A stretch of DNA of 61,620 nt from positions 1 through 61,620 of the forward strand of contig NZ_PYBW01000027.1 in assembly GCF_003205575.1 (NCBI RefSeq), given 5' to 3'. Every line of letters begins with the position of its first letter. Position 1 is the first letter of the stretch. This document shows positions 41,758 through 49,067 of this stretch, one piece after another. The stretch is from Streptomyces tateyamensis (GTDB lineage Bacteria; Actinomycetota; Actinomycetes; Streptomycetales; Streptomycetaceae). The notes under the pieces were generated by a model, which saw nothing but the letters and a program-made list of their open reading frames with translations, was not told the origin of the DNA and did not search any database. The position numbers and the translations under genes are program-made.

Positions 41758-42528
41758 ATGTCCGAGAACCGCGGACTGCTGGCCGGCAAGGTCGTGCTGG
41801 TCACCGGAGCGAGCAGCGGGATCGGGGCCGCCGCGGCCCGGGTCTTCGCGGAGGAGGGGGCCGCTCTGGTGCTGACGGCCCGCCGCGAGGACCGGCTGGC
41901 CGAGCTGGCCGGGGAACTGGCGGCCGGCGGCGCACAGGTGGCCCAACTGGCCGGCGAGATCACCGACGGTGCCCACGTGGCGGCCACCGTGGCGCTGGCC
42001 GTCGGGCGCTTCGGCCGGCTGGACGGGGCGTTCAACAACGCCGGCACCGGTGCGAACCCGGTCCCGCTGCACCTGATGGACGACGAGGTCTACGACACCC
42101 TGATGGACGTGAACGCCCGCGGCGTCTGGCTCTGCCTCAAGCACCAGATCGCCGCGATGCTGGAGACCGGCGGCGGCGCGATCGTCAACACCAGCAGCGT
42201 GGCCGGGGTGGTGGCAACGCCGGTGGCCGCGCCGTACGTCGCCTCCAAGCACGCGGTGGTCGGACTGACCAGGGCCGCGGCCGTGGAGTACGCGAAGCAC
42301 GGGATCCGGGTCAACGCGGTGCTGCCGGGGCTGACGCGCACCGAGCTGGTCGAGGAGTGGTTCGCCCGGTACCCGGGCATCGAGCAGCAGTTGCAGCAGG
42401 CGGCGCCGCAGTCGCGCACCGCGGACCCGGCCGAGGTGGCGCAGGCGGCGGCCTGGCTGCTCAGCGACCGGTCCTCCTTCGTCACCGGTGCGGCGGTGCC
42501 GGTGGACGGTGGTGCGACCACGATCTGA
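41758..42528 (+). CDS. Short-chain dehydrogenase/reductase (signal-module SDR)
   Basis: 256 aa from the ATG at 41758, which has GGGGGAA six bases upstream; the frame runs open 17 codons further but without a site. It is a classical SDR: TGASSGIG (NADPH-binding), NNAG, catalytic Ser in NTSSVAGV and YVASK (Tyr/Lys). By analogy with BarS1 in S. virginiae, an SDR near an AfsA-type gene and receptor can reduce the keto group of a butanolide. A role in polyketide tailoring is also possible. Confidence 0.87.
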   Translation: MSENRGLLAGKVVLVTGASSGIGAAAARVFAEEGAALVLTARREDRLAELAGELAAGGAQVAQLAGEITDGAHVAATVALAVGRFGRLDGAFNNAGTGANPVPLHLMDDEVYDTLMDVNARGVWLCLKHQIAAMLETGGGAIVNTSSVAGVVATPVAAPYVASKHAVVGLTRAAAVEYAKHGIRVNAVLPGLTRTELVEEWFARYPGIEQQLQQAAPQSRTADPAEVAQAAAWLLSDRSSFVTGAAVPVDGGATTI

Positions 42529-42614
42529 CGGTGGATCACACCGAGCCCCGGCCGGTGGCGGCCGGGGCTCGGCGGGCCGGATTTCGCACGCCAGAAACCG
42601 GACATCACTGCCCG

Positions 42615-42643
42615 AAATAAGGTACGGTCTGTTCGGTTTGTTC
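42615..42643 (+). promoter_or_regulatory. ARE-like receptor-binding site upstream of the receptor gene
   Basis: Read on the minus strand it is GAACAAACCGAACAGACCG followed by TACCTTATTT. The site before the AfsA-type gene reads GAAAAAAACCGTACCGTCTG then TATCTT; with one A deleted the two agree at 19 of 25 positions. Both fit the AAACCG...CGG(T) style of autoregulatory elements bound by ScbR-type proteins. It lies 24 bases before the receptor start. Confidence 0.55.
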
Positions 42644-42666
42644 TTGGCCCGGCAGGGAGGTGGCTG

Positions 42667-43329
42667 ATGGCACAGCAGGAGCGGGCGATTCGCACGCGGC
42701 GGGCGATCCTGGAAGCGGCGGCGACGGTGTTCGCCGAGCGCGGGTACGCCGCGGCCACCATCGCCGAGATCCTCGCGCAGGCGGGTGTCACCAAAGGCGC
42801 GCTCTACTTCCACTTCGGGTCGAAGGAGGAGCTGGCCCGCGGCGTGCTCTCGGCCCAGGTCTCCGGCGGCCGGCCGGTGCCGCAGGCCTCCAAGCTGCAG
42901 GAGTGGGTGGACGTCGGCCTGGTGCTCGCCCACCGGCTGCCGCGCGACCCGATCCTGCAGGCCGGCGCCCGGCTGACGCTGGAGCCCGAGGTGCGCGAGC
43001 TGCTCGGAGAGGAGGGCGGGACGGCCTGGGCTGCCTGGGCCGAGGTCTCCGCCGGGATGCTGGCCGAGGCGCAGCGGCGCGGTGAGGTGCTGCCGCACGT
43101 AAATCCGAAGGAGACCGCCGAGTTGATGGTGGGCACCTGGACCGGGGTGCAGCTGGTCTCGCAGTTCTCCAGCGGCTGGGCCGACCTGGAGATGCGGATC
43201 GCCGCGCTGTTCCGGCACTTCCTGCCCGCCATCGCCGTCCCGGCCATCCTGGGGCACCTGGACACCTCGCCGGAGCGCGGTGCCCGACTGGTCGCCGAGG
43301 CCGACCAGCAGGTGGCCGACCAGGGCTGA
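42667..43329 (+). CDS. Gamma-butyrolactone receptor (ScbR/ArpA-type TetR regulator)
   Basis: 220 aa. The N-terminal TetR helix-turn-helix is of the receptor type: MAQQERAIRTRRAILEAAAT, FAERGYAAATIAEILAQAGV and TKGALYFHFGSKEELARGVL. The C-terminal domain keeps Trp in LQEWVDVGLVLAHRL and GTWTGVQLVSQ, where receptors hold the ligand. Such proteins repress their own gene, signal synthesis genes and pathway regulators until a butanolide binds. GGGAGG precedes the ATG. It is convergent with the AfsA-type gene rather than divergent as in scbR/scbA. Whether it binds a ligand or is a pseudo-receptor cannot be told. Confidence 0.92.
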   Translation: MAQQERAIRTRRAILEAAATVFAERGYAAATIAEILAQAGVTKGALYFHFGSKEELARGVLSAQVSGGRPVPQASKLQEWVDVGLVLAHRLPRDPILQAGARLTLEPEVRELLGEEGGTAWAAWAEVSAGMLAEAQRRGEVLPHVNPKETAELMVGTWTGVQLVSQFSSGWADLEMRIAALFRHFLPAIAVPAILGHLDTSPERGARLVAEADQQVADQG

Positions 43330-43336
43330 CGCCCCG

Positions 43337-43394
43337 TCGGCCACCAGGTCCGGCAGCCGCCAGTCCGTCGGCCACCGGGTCCGGCAGCCGCCAG
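43337..43394. repeat. Short direct repeat between receptor and AfsA-type genes
   Basis: CGTCGGCCACC(A/G)GGTCCGG, then CAGCCGCCA, occurs twice, 32 bases apart, in the 71-base gap between the convergent stop codons. It shows slippage or local duplication and may form alternative hairpins that separate the two transcripts. Confidence 0.6.
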
Positions 43395-43400
43395 GGGGTG

Positions 43401-44411
43401 TCAGGCGCGGGCGCGATCGCGGTCGGCGCCCTTGGTGAAGACGGCGCGGAAGACCGGCTCGCCTCCCTGCTCCCCGGTCACCACGACCGTGGCGGGCGCC
43501 GTCGCGGTGGCCGGCTGCGGCTCGGCGGTGATCCAGCAGGGCTCGTCGAGCTCCGCATAGCGGAAGAACTCGATCCCGGTCTGCACCGGAACCAGCTGTT
43601 CCGGCACGCTTGACGCGGTGGCGGCCTGGGCGGCGGCCTCCAGGAGCAGCATCCCGGGCACGTGGTCGTTGGGACGGTTGAAGAGCGTGGGGTGCTCGGT
43701 GTTCACCCGCAGCTGCCAGCGGCCGAGCTCCTCGGTGGGGGCCAGGAACACGTCGGCCTCCTCGCGCCAGCCCACCGTCTGCGGCGCGACCGCGGGCAGT
43801 GCCGGCACCGGCATGCCCAGTGCCGCCATCCGCTCGCCGCGCAGCCGCCGGTAGACCCCCGGGGAGGTGCAGGTGATCCGGCCGCCACCGGCTGCGATCG
43901 GCTGCCCGTCGCGCGAGATGACCATCCGGCAGGTCAGGCCGGCCAGCTGGCGGCCGCGTCGCACCACGTCCTCCCAGTGGAAGTCGACCACCAGGTCGGC
44001 GCCGCCCGCCTGCTGGGCCAGGCCCGCCTGGTCCATGGCGAACTCCAGGTTCCACATCACGAAGTGCTGCCCCAGCGGGACCTCGAACTCGGTGTGCGCC
44101 AGGTAGATCGCGGTCTGCCGCATGGTCTCCGGGACCAGCAGCGCGTGGTGCGTGGTGCGGTGTGCCGGGGCGTAGAAGCGGTGTCCGGCCGCCCAGTGGA
44201 CGGTGACCTGCAGGTGGGTCTCGCTCAGTCGCCGGTGGCCGGTCGGCAGCACGTCGTGGTGGCTGCTGCGGTGGACCAGCGCCTCGGGCACCGCGGAGCA
44301 GGACGAGGCGTCCACGGAGCAGGACGAGGCGTCTACCGCGGGCGCGGTGCGAAGCACGGCGGCGAGGCCGCGGTCAGCTTCGGGACGAGCGAGAACGAAC
44401 GTGCCGGTCAT
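43401..44411 (-). CDS. AfsA-family butyrolactone (A-factor type) synthase
   Basis: 336 aa. Two AfsA hotdog-like domains are visible. The first has ALVHRSSHHDVLPTGHRRLS and HWAAGHRFYAPAHRTTHHAL, then LVPETMRQTAIYLAHTEF. The second starts around residue 235 with FNRPNDHVPGMLLLEAAAQA. AfsA enzymes condense a beta-ketoacyl-ACP with dihydroxyacetone phosphate, giving the butenolide phosphate precursor of gamma-butyrolactone signals. Residues 28-39 contain a six-residue tandem duplication (DASSCS VDASSCS). The promoter overlaps an ARE-like site, so repression by the adjacent receptor is likely. Confidence 0.92.
   Translation of the reverse strand: MTGTFVLARPEADRGLAAVLRTAPAVDASSCSVDASSCSAVPEALVHRSSHHDVLPTGHRRLSETHLQVTVHWAAGHRFYAPAHRTTHHALLVPETMRQTAIYLAHTEFEVPLGQHFVMWNLEFAMDQAGLAQQAGGADLVVDFHWEDVVRRGRQLAGLTCRMVISRDGQPIAAGGGRITCTSPGVYRRLRGERMAALGMPVPALPAVAPQTVGWREEADVFLAPTEELGRWQLRVNTEHPTLFNRPNDHVPGMLLLEAAAQAATASSVPEQLVPVQTGIEFFRYAELDEPCWITAEPQPATATAPATVVVTGEQGGEPVFRAVFTKGADRDRARA
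44298..44333 (-). repeat. 18-bp in-frame tandem duplication within the AfsA-type gene
   Basis: GGAGCAGGACGAGGCGTC then (C/T)AC occurs twice head to tail and adds six residues near the N-terminus without shifting the frame. Confidence 0.75.
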
Positions 44412-44483
44412 GTGATCCCCCTTGAGTGGCCACCGGTGCCGCCGCGTCGGGCGCGGCGGTTCAGGACTTGGTGGCGCAACAGC

Positions 44484-44512
44484 AAGATACAGACGGTACG
44501 GTTTTTTTCAAG
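44484..44512 (-). promoter_or_regulatory. Promoter and ARE-like operator of the AfsA-type gene
   Basis: On the minus strand TTGAAA, 16 bases, then TATCTT form a good -35/-10 pair. The spacer AAAACCGTACCGTCTG holds the motif shared with 42615-42643. Receptor binding would cover the whole core promoter. The transcript leader to the GTG/ATG at 44411 is about 70 bases. Confidence 0.55.
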
Positions 44513-44674
44513 GGTTTTCTGGCTAGGTGGCCGGAGATAGCTGCAGAAGAGCCAGTGCTGCCACGTCACGGTGATGGCCTGCTCGCTCCGGGTGGCAGGG
44601 TGTGCCAACTATCGGACAGCTGCTTTGTCACAAACCGCCACTCCGGTATGGTGTGCCTGAATACTTCGTCAGGT

Positions 44675-44713
44675 CGACGGCCCGTCAGCCCCACAGGGAC
44701 TGACGGGCCGTCG
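44675..44713 (-). terminator. Terminator of the long biosynthetic operon
   Basis: CGACGGCCCGTCAG (44675-44688) and CTGACGGGCCGTCG (44700-44713) form a perfect 14-bp stem, 17 bases past the last gene of the leftward operon. Confidence 0.65.
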
Positions 44714-44729
44714 GTGGGACCGGCCTCGC

Positions 44730-44960
44730 TCAGCGGGTGCCGGTCGCACCTGCGGCCAGGCCCTGCCAACTGCGCGGGCCGGGCGCCCGGCCGACCCGCT
44801 CGCGGCGCAGCCAGCGGGCCCGGTGCGGGCGGCAGGCGGTGTCCGCCTGCGTACCGGCGCCGGCGGTGGCGGCCCGGGCGAGCAGCACGGCCGTCAGCAC
44901 GGCCAGCTCCTCGGGGGCCGGCCGGCCGGAGACCACCCGCAGCACGGCGTTGTCGGTCAT
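44730..44960 (-). CDS. Acyl-CoA carboxylase epsilon subunit
   Basis: 76 aa, typical size of AccE/PccE. It begins MTDNAVLRVVSGRPAPEELA, then VLTAVLLARAA, and ends with the RARWLRRERVGR...PRSWQ segment common to epsilon subunits. The epsilon subunit stimulates the alpha/beta carboxylase complex. It lies 11 bases after the beta-subunit gene. The alpha (biotin carboxylase) subunit is not in the window and must come from primary metabolism. Confidence 0.85.
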   Translation of the reverse strand: MTDNAVLRVVSGRPAPEELAVLTAVLLARAATAGAGTQADTACRPHRARWLRRERVGRAPGPRSWQGLAAGATGTR

Positions 44961-44971
44961 CTCCGGCTCCT

Positions 44972-46576
44972 CTACTGCGGCGGGTTGCCGTGCTTGCGGC
45001 TGGGCAGGTCGGCGTGCTTGCCGCGGAGCATGGTGAGCGCGCGCACCAGCACCGACCGGGTCTCGCGCGGATCGATCACGTCGTCCACCAGGCCGCGTTC
45101 GGCCGCGTAGTACGGGTGCATCAGCTCGGTCTTGTACTGGTGGATCTTCTCCTGCCGGGTCCGCTCCGGGTCCTCGCTGGCGTTGATCTCGCGGCGGAAG
45201 ATCACGTTGGCCGCGCCCTCGGCGCCCATCACCGCGATCTCGTTGCTCGGCCAGGCCAGCGCCAGGTCGGTGCCGATCGAGCGGGAGTCCATCACGATGT
45301 AGGCGCCGCCGTAGGCCTTGCGCAGCACCAGTGAGATCCGCGGCACGGTGGCGTTGCAGTAGGCGTAGAGCAGCTTCGCGCCGCGGCGGATGATCCCGTT
45401 GTGCTCCTGGTCCACGCCGGGCAGGAAGCCGGGCACGTCGACCAGGGTGACGATCGGGATGTTGAAGGCGTCGCAGAACTGCACGAACCGGGCCGCCTTC
45501 TCGCTGGACTGGATGTCCAGCACACCGGCGTAGCTGGCCGGCTGGTTGGCCACGATCCCGACCACCTCGCCGCCGAGCCGGGCCAGCACGCAGACCACGT
45601 TGGGCGCCCAGCCCTGGTGGACCTCGAAGTACTCGCCGTCGTCCACCACCTCCTCGATCACCTTGCGCACGTCGTACGACTGCCCGGGGTCGGTGGGCAC
45701 CAGGTCCAGCAGCGAGTCGTTGCGGCGCCCCACCGGGTCCTCGCACGGCACGGCGGGCGGCAGTTCGCGGTTGTTCTGCGGCAGCAGCGAGAGCAGGTAG
45801 CGCACCTCGGCCAGGCAGGTCTGCTCGTCGTCGTAGGCGAAGTGCGAGACGCCGGAGACGCCGGAGTGCACGTCGGCGCCGCCCAGGCCGTTCTGGCTGA
45901 TCTTCTCGCCGGTGACGGCCTGGACCACGTCGGGGCCGGTGATGAACATCTGCGAGGTCTCACGGACCATGAAGACGAAGTCCGTCAGCGCCGGGCTGTA
46001 GGCCGCGCCGCCGGCGCACGGGCCGAGCATCACCGAGATCTGCGGGATCACGCCGGAGGCGCGGGTGTTGCGCTGGAAGATGCCGCCGTAGCCGGCCAGC
46101 GCCGAGACGCCCTCCTGGATCCGGGCGCCGGCCCCGTCGTTGAGCGAGACCAGCGGGGCACCCGCGGCCAGCGCCATGTCCATGATCTTGTGGATCTTCT
46201 GCGCGTGCGCCTCGCCCAGCGCGCCGCCGAAGATCCGGAAGTCGTGCGCGTAGACGAAGACGGTACGGCCGTGCACGGTGCCCCAACCGGTCACCACGCC
46301 GTCGGTGTAGGGCTTCCTGGCCTCCAGGCCGAAGCCCTGGGCCCGGTGCCGGCGCAGCGGCTCCACCTCGGTGAACGAGTCCTCGTCCAGCAGCAGGGCG
46401 ATCCGCTCACGCGCCGTCAGCTTGCCCTTGGCGTGCTGGCGTTCGGTGGCCGCCGGGTCGGGGCCGTGCTCGGCCTCGTGCTTGATCATGCGCAGCTCGT
46501 CGAGCCGCTCCTGCGTGGTCCAGCGCACCGGTGCGGCGCCGGCCCGGCCGTTCTGGGTCTTCTCGGCTATGGGCAT
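44972..46576 (-). CDS. Acyl-CoA carboxylase beta subunit (carboxyltransferase)
   Basis: 534 aa from the ATG at 46576 (GAGGAGA seven bases upstream). It is a crotonase-fold carboxyltransferase of the AccB/PccB type: GARIQEGVSALAGYGGIFQR, MLGPCAGGAAYSPALTDFVF, VTGEKISQNGLGGADVHSGV, GFLPGVDQEHNGIIRRGAKL and RKAYGGAYIVMDSRSIGTDL. It carboxylates acetyl-CoA or propionyl-CoA; in a type II PKS operon the product is probably malonyl-CoA for chain extension. Key residues for acetyl versus propionyl choice are not resolved here. It is co-transcribed with the phosphopantetheinyl transferase gene. Confidence 0.95.
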   Translation of the reverse strand: MPIAEKTQNGRAGAAPVRWTTQERLDELRMIKHEAEHGPDPAATERQHAKGKLTARERIALLLDEDSFTEVEPLRRHRAQGFGLEARKPYTDGVVTGWGTVHGRTVFVYAHDFRIFGGALGEAHAQKIHKIMDMALAAGAPLVSLNDGAGARIQEGVSALAGYGGIFQRNTRASGVIPQISVMLGPCAGGAAYSPALTDFVFMVRETSQMFITGPDVVQAVTGEKISQNGLGGADVHSGVSGVSHFAYDDEQTCLAEVRYLLSLLPQNNRELPPAVPCEDPVGRRNDSLLDLVPTDPGQSYDVRKVIEEVVDDGEYFEVHQGWAPNVVCVLARLGGEVVGIVANQPASYAGVLDIQSSEKAARFVQFCDAFNIPIVTLVDVPGFLPGVDQEHNGIIRRGAKLLYAYCNATVPRISLVLRKAYGGAYIVMDSRSIGTDLALAWPSNEIAVMGAEGAANVIFRREINASEDPERTRQEKIHQYKTELMHPYYAAERGLVDDVIDPRETRSVLVRALTMLRGKHADLPSRKHGNPPQ

Positions 46577-46620
46577 ACGTCTGTCTCCTCTGCTGGGATC
46601 GATCTGCTGGGCCGGCGCGG

Positions 46621-47421
46621 TCAGGCCGCGGACGGGGTGCGGGTGGCGGTGGCGCGGACGTGGCCGAGCTCGGGCAGCCGGGCGGCGCCGTCGGCGTAGA
46701 GCACCTCGGGCGGCAGCCAGCGGACCGTTGTGGTGGCCGGTTCGGTGCCGACCACGGCGACCGCGGCGTGCCGGAACGGGCCGCCGGGCACGTCGAGCAC
46801 GGTCCAGCCGGGCGGGCGGCGGGACGGGTCGGCGCCCAGGTAGTCCAGGCCCGGCGCCCGGCTGAGCCCGGTGCCGAGCCCCTTCAGGTAGGCCTCCTTG
46901 CGGGTCCACACCCGGCCGAACAGTTCCAGCCGGGCCTCCAGCGGGACCGCGGTCAACTCCTCCTGCTCACCCGGGTGGAGCGCAGGTAGCACCGTCTCCA
47001 CGGTCCGCGGCCGCGGCCGCAGCTCCACGTCGACGCCCACCGGCACCGGGGCCACCCCGACCATGGCCAGGCCCCGGCAGTGCGAGAGCGAGAAGTGCAC
47101 CGGCGCCGGCGGGTGCGCGACCGCGGGGCGGCCGTGCGGTTCGGCGCAGCCGGGGCAGGGCTCGCGGGTGAACGCGACCTCCTGCGGGGCGAGGTCGAGG
47201 TAGCCGCCGAGCAGCCGGCGCAGCCCGATGTGGGCCGAGCTGTAGGTGACCCGGTCGACCGGTCGGATGAAGGAGGCGGCCCGCCGGTGCTCCGCCGCGT
47301 CCAGTTCGGACAGGTCCAGCAGGCCGGCGTCCTCCAGCTTGGGCGGGCGGATCAGCCAGAGGTCGAGCCAGTCGTCCTCGGGCACGGGGGGCACGGGGGT
47401 GCGGGGCGTGGGTTCGTTCAT
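46621..47421 (-). CDS. Sfp-type 4'-phosphopantetheinyl transferase
   Basis: 266 aa. Sfp-family motifs: GVDVELRPRP (Mg/CoA site), FGRVWTRKEAYLKGLGTGL (the WxxKEA motif) and VHFSLSHCRGLAMVGV. It transfers the phosphopantetheine arm of CoA to carrier proteins, so it should activate the ACP at 49950 and probably the second carrier just upstream. Its start overlaps the end of the second carrier gene by four bases. A dedicated enzyme of this type is uncommon but known in type II PKS clusters. Confidence 0.93.
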   Translation of the reverse strand: MNEPTPRTPVPPVPEDDWLDLWLIRPPKLEDAGLLDLSELDAAEHRRAASFIRPVDRVTYSSAHIGLRRLLGGYLDLAPQEVAFTREPCPGCAEPHGRPAVAHPPAPVHFSLSHCRGLAMVGVAPVPVGVDVELRPRPRTVETVLPALHPGEQEELTAVPLEARLELFGRVWTRKEAYLKGLGTGLSRAPGLDYLGADPSRRPPGWTVLDVPGGPFRHAAVAVVGTEPATTTVRWLPPEVLYADGAARLPELGHVRATATRTPSAA

Positions 47422-47876
47422 ATCGAGGCCCGGGGTCCTGAGCGGTCGGTCCGCTCCGGCGGCTGGTGGGCCGGACCGAGCAGCTCGACCAGACGGTCGA
47501 TCAGCTCGTCGGCGCTGTCCGCGCTGAGCAGGAGGAGCAGGTCGATCTCCACCCGCAGCGCGGCGGACATCCGGCGCTGCAGTTCGAGACCGTGGATCGA
47601 GCCGACACCGAGGCTCTTCATCGAGCGGCCGACGGTGTCGATCGCGGGCGCGGACACCGAGAGCACCCGGCCGAGCTCGGCGCAGACGTACTCGTGCAGA
47701 AGTTGGTGGCGCTCCACCCGGCCGAGGCGGGCCAGGAGTTCGGGGTCCGGGACCACGACCTCGGCGACGTGCCGCTGGTCGGCCGCCTCGGCCGCCTCGG
47801 CCTCCTCGGCCTCCTCGGCCTCCTCGGCCTCCCAGTCCTCCGGGGCCCAGTCGGGCGGAAGGCTTTCGGAGATCAT
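47418..47876 (-). CDS. Second acyl/peptidyl carrier protein with acidic N-terminal repeat
   Basis: 152 aa. The C-terminal half (about 60-140) is a phosphopantetheine carrier fold: HQLLHEYVCAELGRVLSVSA, RSMKSLGVGSIHGLELQRRM, then ALRVEIDLLLLLSADSADEL. The attachment Ser is in GVGSIHGLEL, where most carriers have DSL. It resembles modular PKS carriers more than type II ACPs. The N-terminal 35 residues are Glu/Ala repeats (EEAEEAEEAEAAEAA) that should be unstructured. It overlaps the transferase gene by four bases, so the two are translationally coupled. Its partner and cargo are unknown. Confidence 0.8.
   Translation of the reverse strand: MISESLPPDWAPEDWEAEEAEEAEEAEAAEAADQRHVAEVVVPDPELLARLGRVERHQLLHEYVCAELGRVLSVSAPAIDTVGRSMKSLGVGSIHGLELQRRMSAALRVEIDLLLLLSADSADELIDRLVELLGPAHQPPERTDRSGPRASI
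47790..47840 (-). repeat. GGCCTCCTC-type minisatellite in the second carrier gene
   Basis: Nine-base units (plus-strand CTCGGCCTC / CTCGGCCGC) are repeated about six times in frame and encode the Glu/Ala tail. Slippage would change the length in steps of three residues. Confidence 0.7.
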
Positions 47877-47935
47877 CCCTCGGCCCTCCGGCAGCTGCCG
47901 GCGTCGACCGGACGGTGGGGCGGCGAGTCGGACAT
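47873..47935 (-). CDS. Possible 20-residue leader peptide coupled to the carrier gene
   Basis: ATG at 47935 opens MSDSPPHRPVDAGSCRRAEG, whose TGA overlaps the carrier's ATG as ATGA. GAAAGG lies about 10 bases upstream. It may only couple translation to the carrier gene, or be chance; no similarity is recognised. Confidence 0.25.
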   Translation of the reverse strand: MSDSPPHRPVDAGSCRRAEG

Positions 47936-48051
47936 GGCAGCGGGGCCTTTCGTCGGAAGCGGGGTGGGCGGTGCGGCGGCCGCGGGCCGGTCGGCCCCGG
48001 CGGCTCCGGCGGCCGTGGCCGCCGGAGCCCGCGGGGCGTGCCGGGAGCGGA

Positions 48052-48996
48052 TCAGCGCTCGGCTTCGGCGTAGGCCTTGGCGAAGCCCAGGGTGGCCCGG
48101 CTGTTGGTGCTCAGCGCGGTGTGCACGTACTCGCGGGCCTCGGCGACTCCGGCCTCGGGGCCGAGGATCTTCGTGATGTTCTCGGCGTTCAGCACGACGG
48201 TGTGCTGCGAACTGGCGGCCACGCCGTGCTCGTTCTCCACGAAGGTCCAGTAGCCGGTGTGCAGGGCCATCAGCGCGGGCAGTGTGACCTGCTTGTAGGC
48301 GATCCGCTCGTTCGGGAACGTCACCCGGTACGACTTGGTGGTGTGCACCGAGCCGTCCTTGGCCCGGGTGTCCATCTCCAGCACCTGCAGGCCGGGGACG
48401 TCCTCGGTCAGCCGCGCCTCGGCGACGTGCGGCAGCCGCTCCGGCCACCGGCCGGCCTCGTTGACGAAGTCGTAGACGTCCTTGGCCGAGCCGTTGATCT
48501 GCACGGTGTCCTCGAACGAGAAGAGCAGCTCCTCGCTCGCCTGGGCCTGCTCGATGTTGCGCTTCAGCGCAGCCAGTTCGGAGCGCGAGTTGGTGTCCAC
48601 CGCGCGGTCGATCCAGTCCAGCTGCTCCGGGTCGTCGTCGACCGCGCGGTAGTCGTGGAGCAGGCGGATCCGGGACTCGGTCGGTGACAGCGCCTCGATC
48701 AGCCAGGCGCCGCCCATGGCGGCCACCGGCGGGGCCGAGACCTCCTGGCGGAACTCGATCCGCAGCGCGGCCGGGTCCAGGGTGCGCTTGGAGGTCCAGC
48801 TCTTGGCCTCGCCGTTGGCGGTGGCCCAGATCCGGATCCGCTCCTGGTCCGCCGCGGTCTCGACCCGGTCGACGTAGATGGTCGGCGGGAAGATCCGGGG
48901 CCAGTTCTCGACGTCGGCGATCAGCCGGTAGATGACGGCGGCCGGAGCCGAGACCAGGATCTCGTGCTCCACCTCGCGCAGGCCGGGCTGCGACAT
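48052..48996 (-). CDS. Didomain polyketide aromatase/cyclase (SRPBCC x2)
   Basis: 314 aa from the ATG at 48996. Two START/SRPBCC domains in tandem: residues about 5-150 (VEHEILVSAPAAVIYRLIAD, VENWPRIFPPTIYVDRVE) and about 160-305 (EDTVQINGSAKDVYDFVNEA, GRWPERLPHVAEARLTED). This is the ActVII/DpsF-type architecture that catalyses first-ring cyclisation and aromatisation of C-9-reduced polyketides, usually C7-C12. It sits directly after the ketoreductase gene, supporting a reduced polyketide scaffold. Confidence 0.95.
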   Translation of the reverse strand: MSQPGLREVEHEILVSAPAAVIYRLIADVENWPRIFPPTIYVDRVETAADQERIRIWATANGEAKSWTSKRTLDPAALRIEFRQEVSAPPVAAMGGAWLIEALSPTESRIRLLHDYRAVDDDPEQLDWIDRAVDTNSRSELAALKRNIEQAQASEELLFSFEDTVQINGSAKDVYDFVNEAGRWPERLPHVAEARLTEDVPGLQVLEMDTRAKDGSVHTTKSYRVTFPNERIAYKQVTLPALMALHTGYWTFVENEHGVAASSQHTVVLNAENITKILGPEAGVAEAREYVHTALSTNSRATLGFAKAYAEAER

Positions 48997-49011
48997 GCTC
49001 TGTCTCCTTGG

Positions 49012-49043
49012 GTGCGGGGTGCGGGGTGCGGGGTGCGGGGTGG
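49012..49043. repeat. Short tandem repeat between aromatase and ketoreductase genes
   Basis: Four head-to-tail copies of a G-rich unit (GGTGCGG / GGGTGCGG) fill the intergenic gap. It may vary in length between strains. Confidence 0.65.
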
Positions 49044-49067
49044 CGGGGCGGTGGGGGCGGGGCGGGC

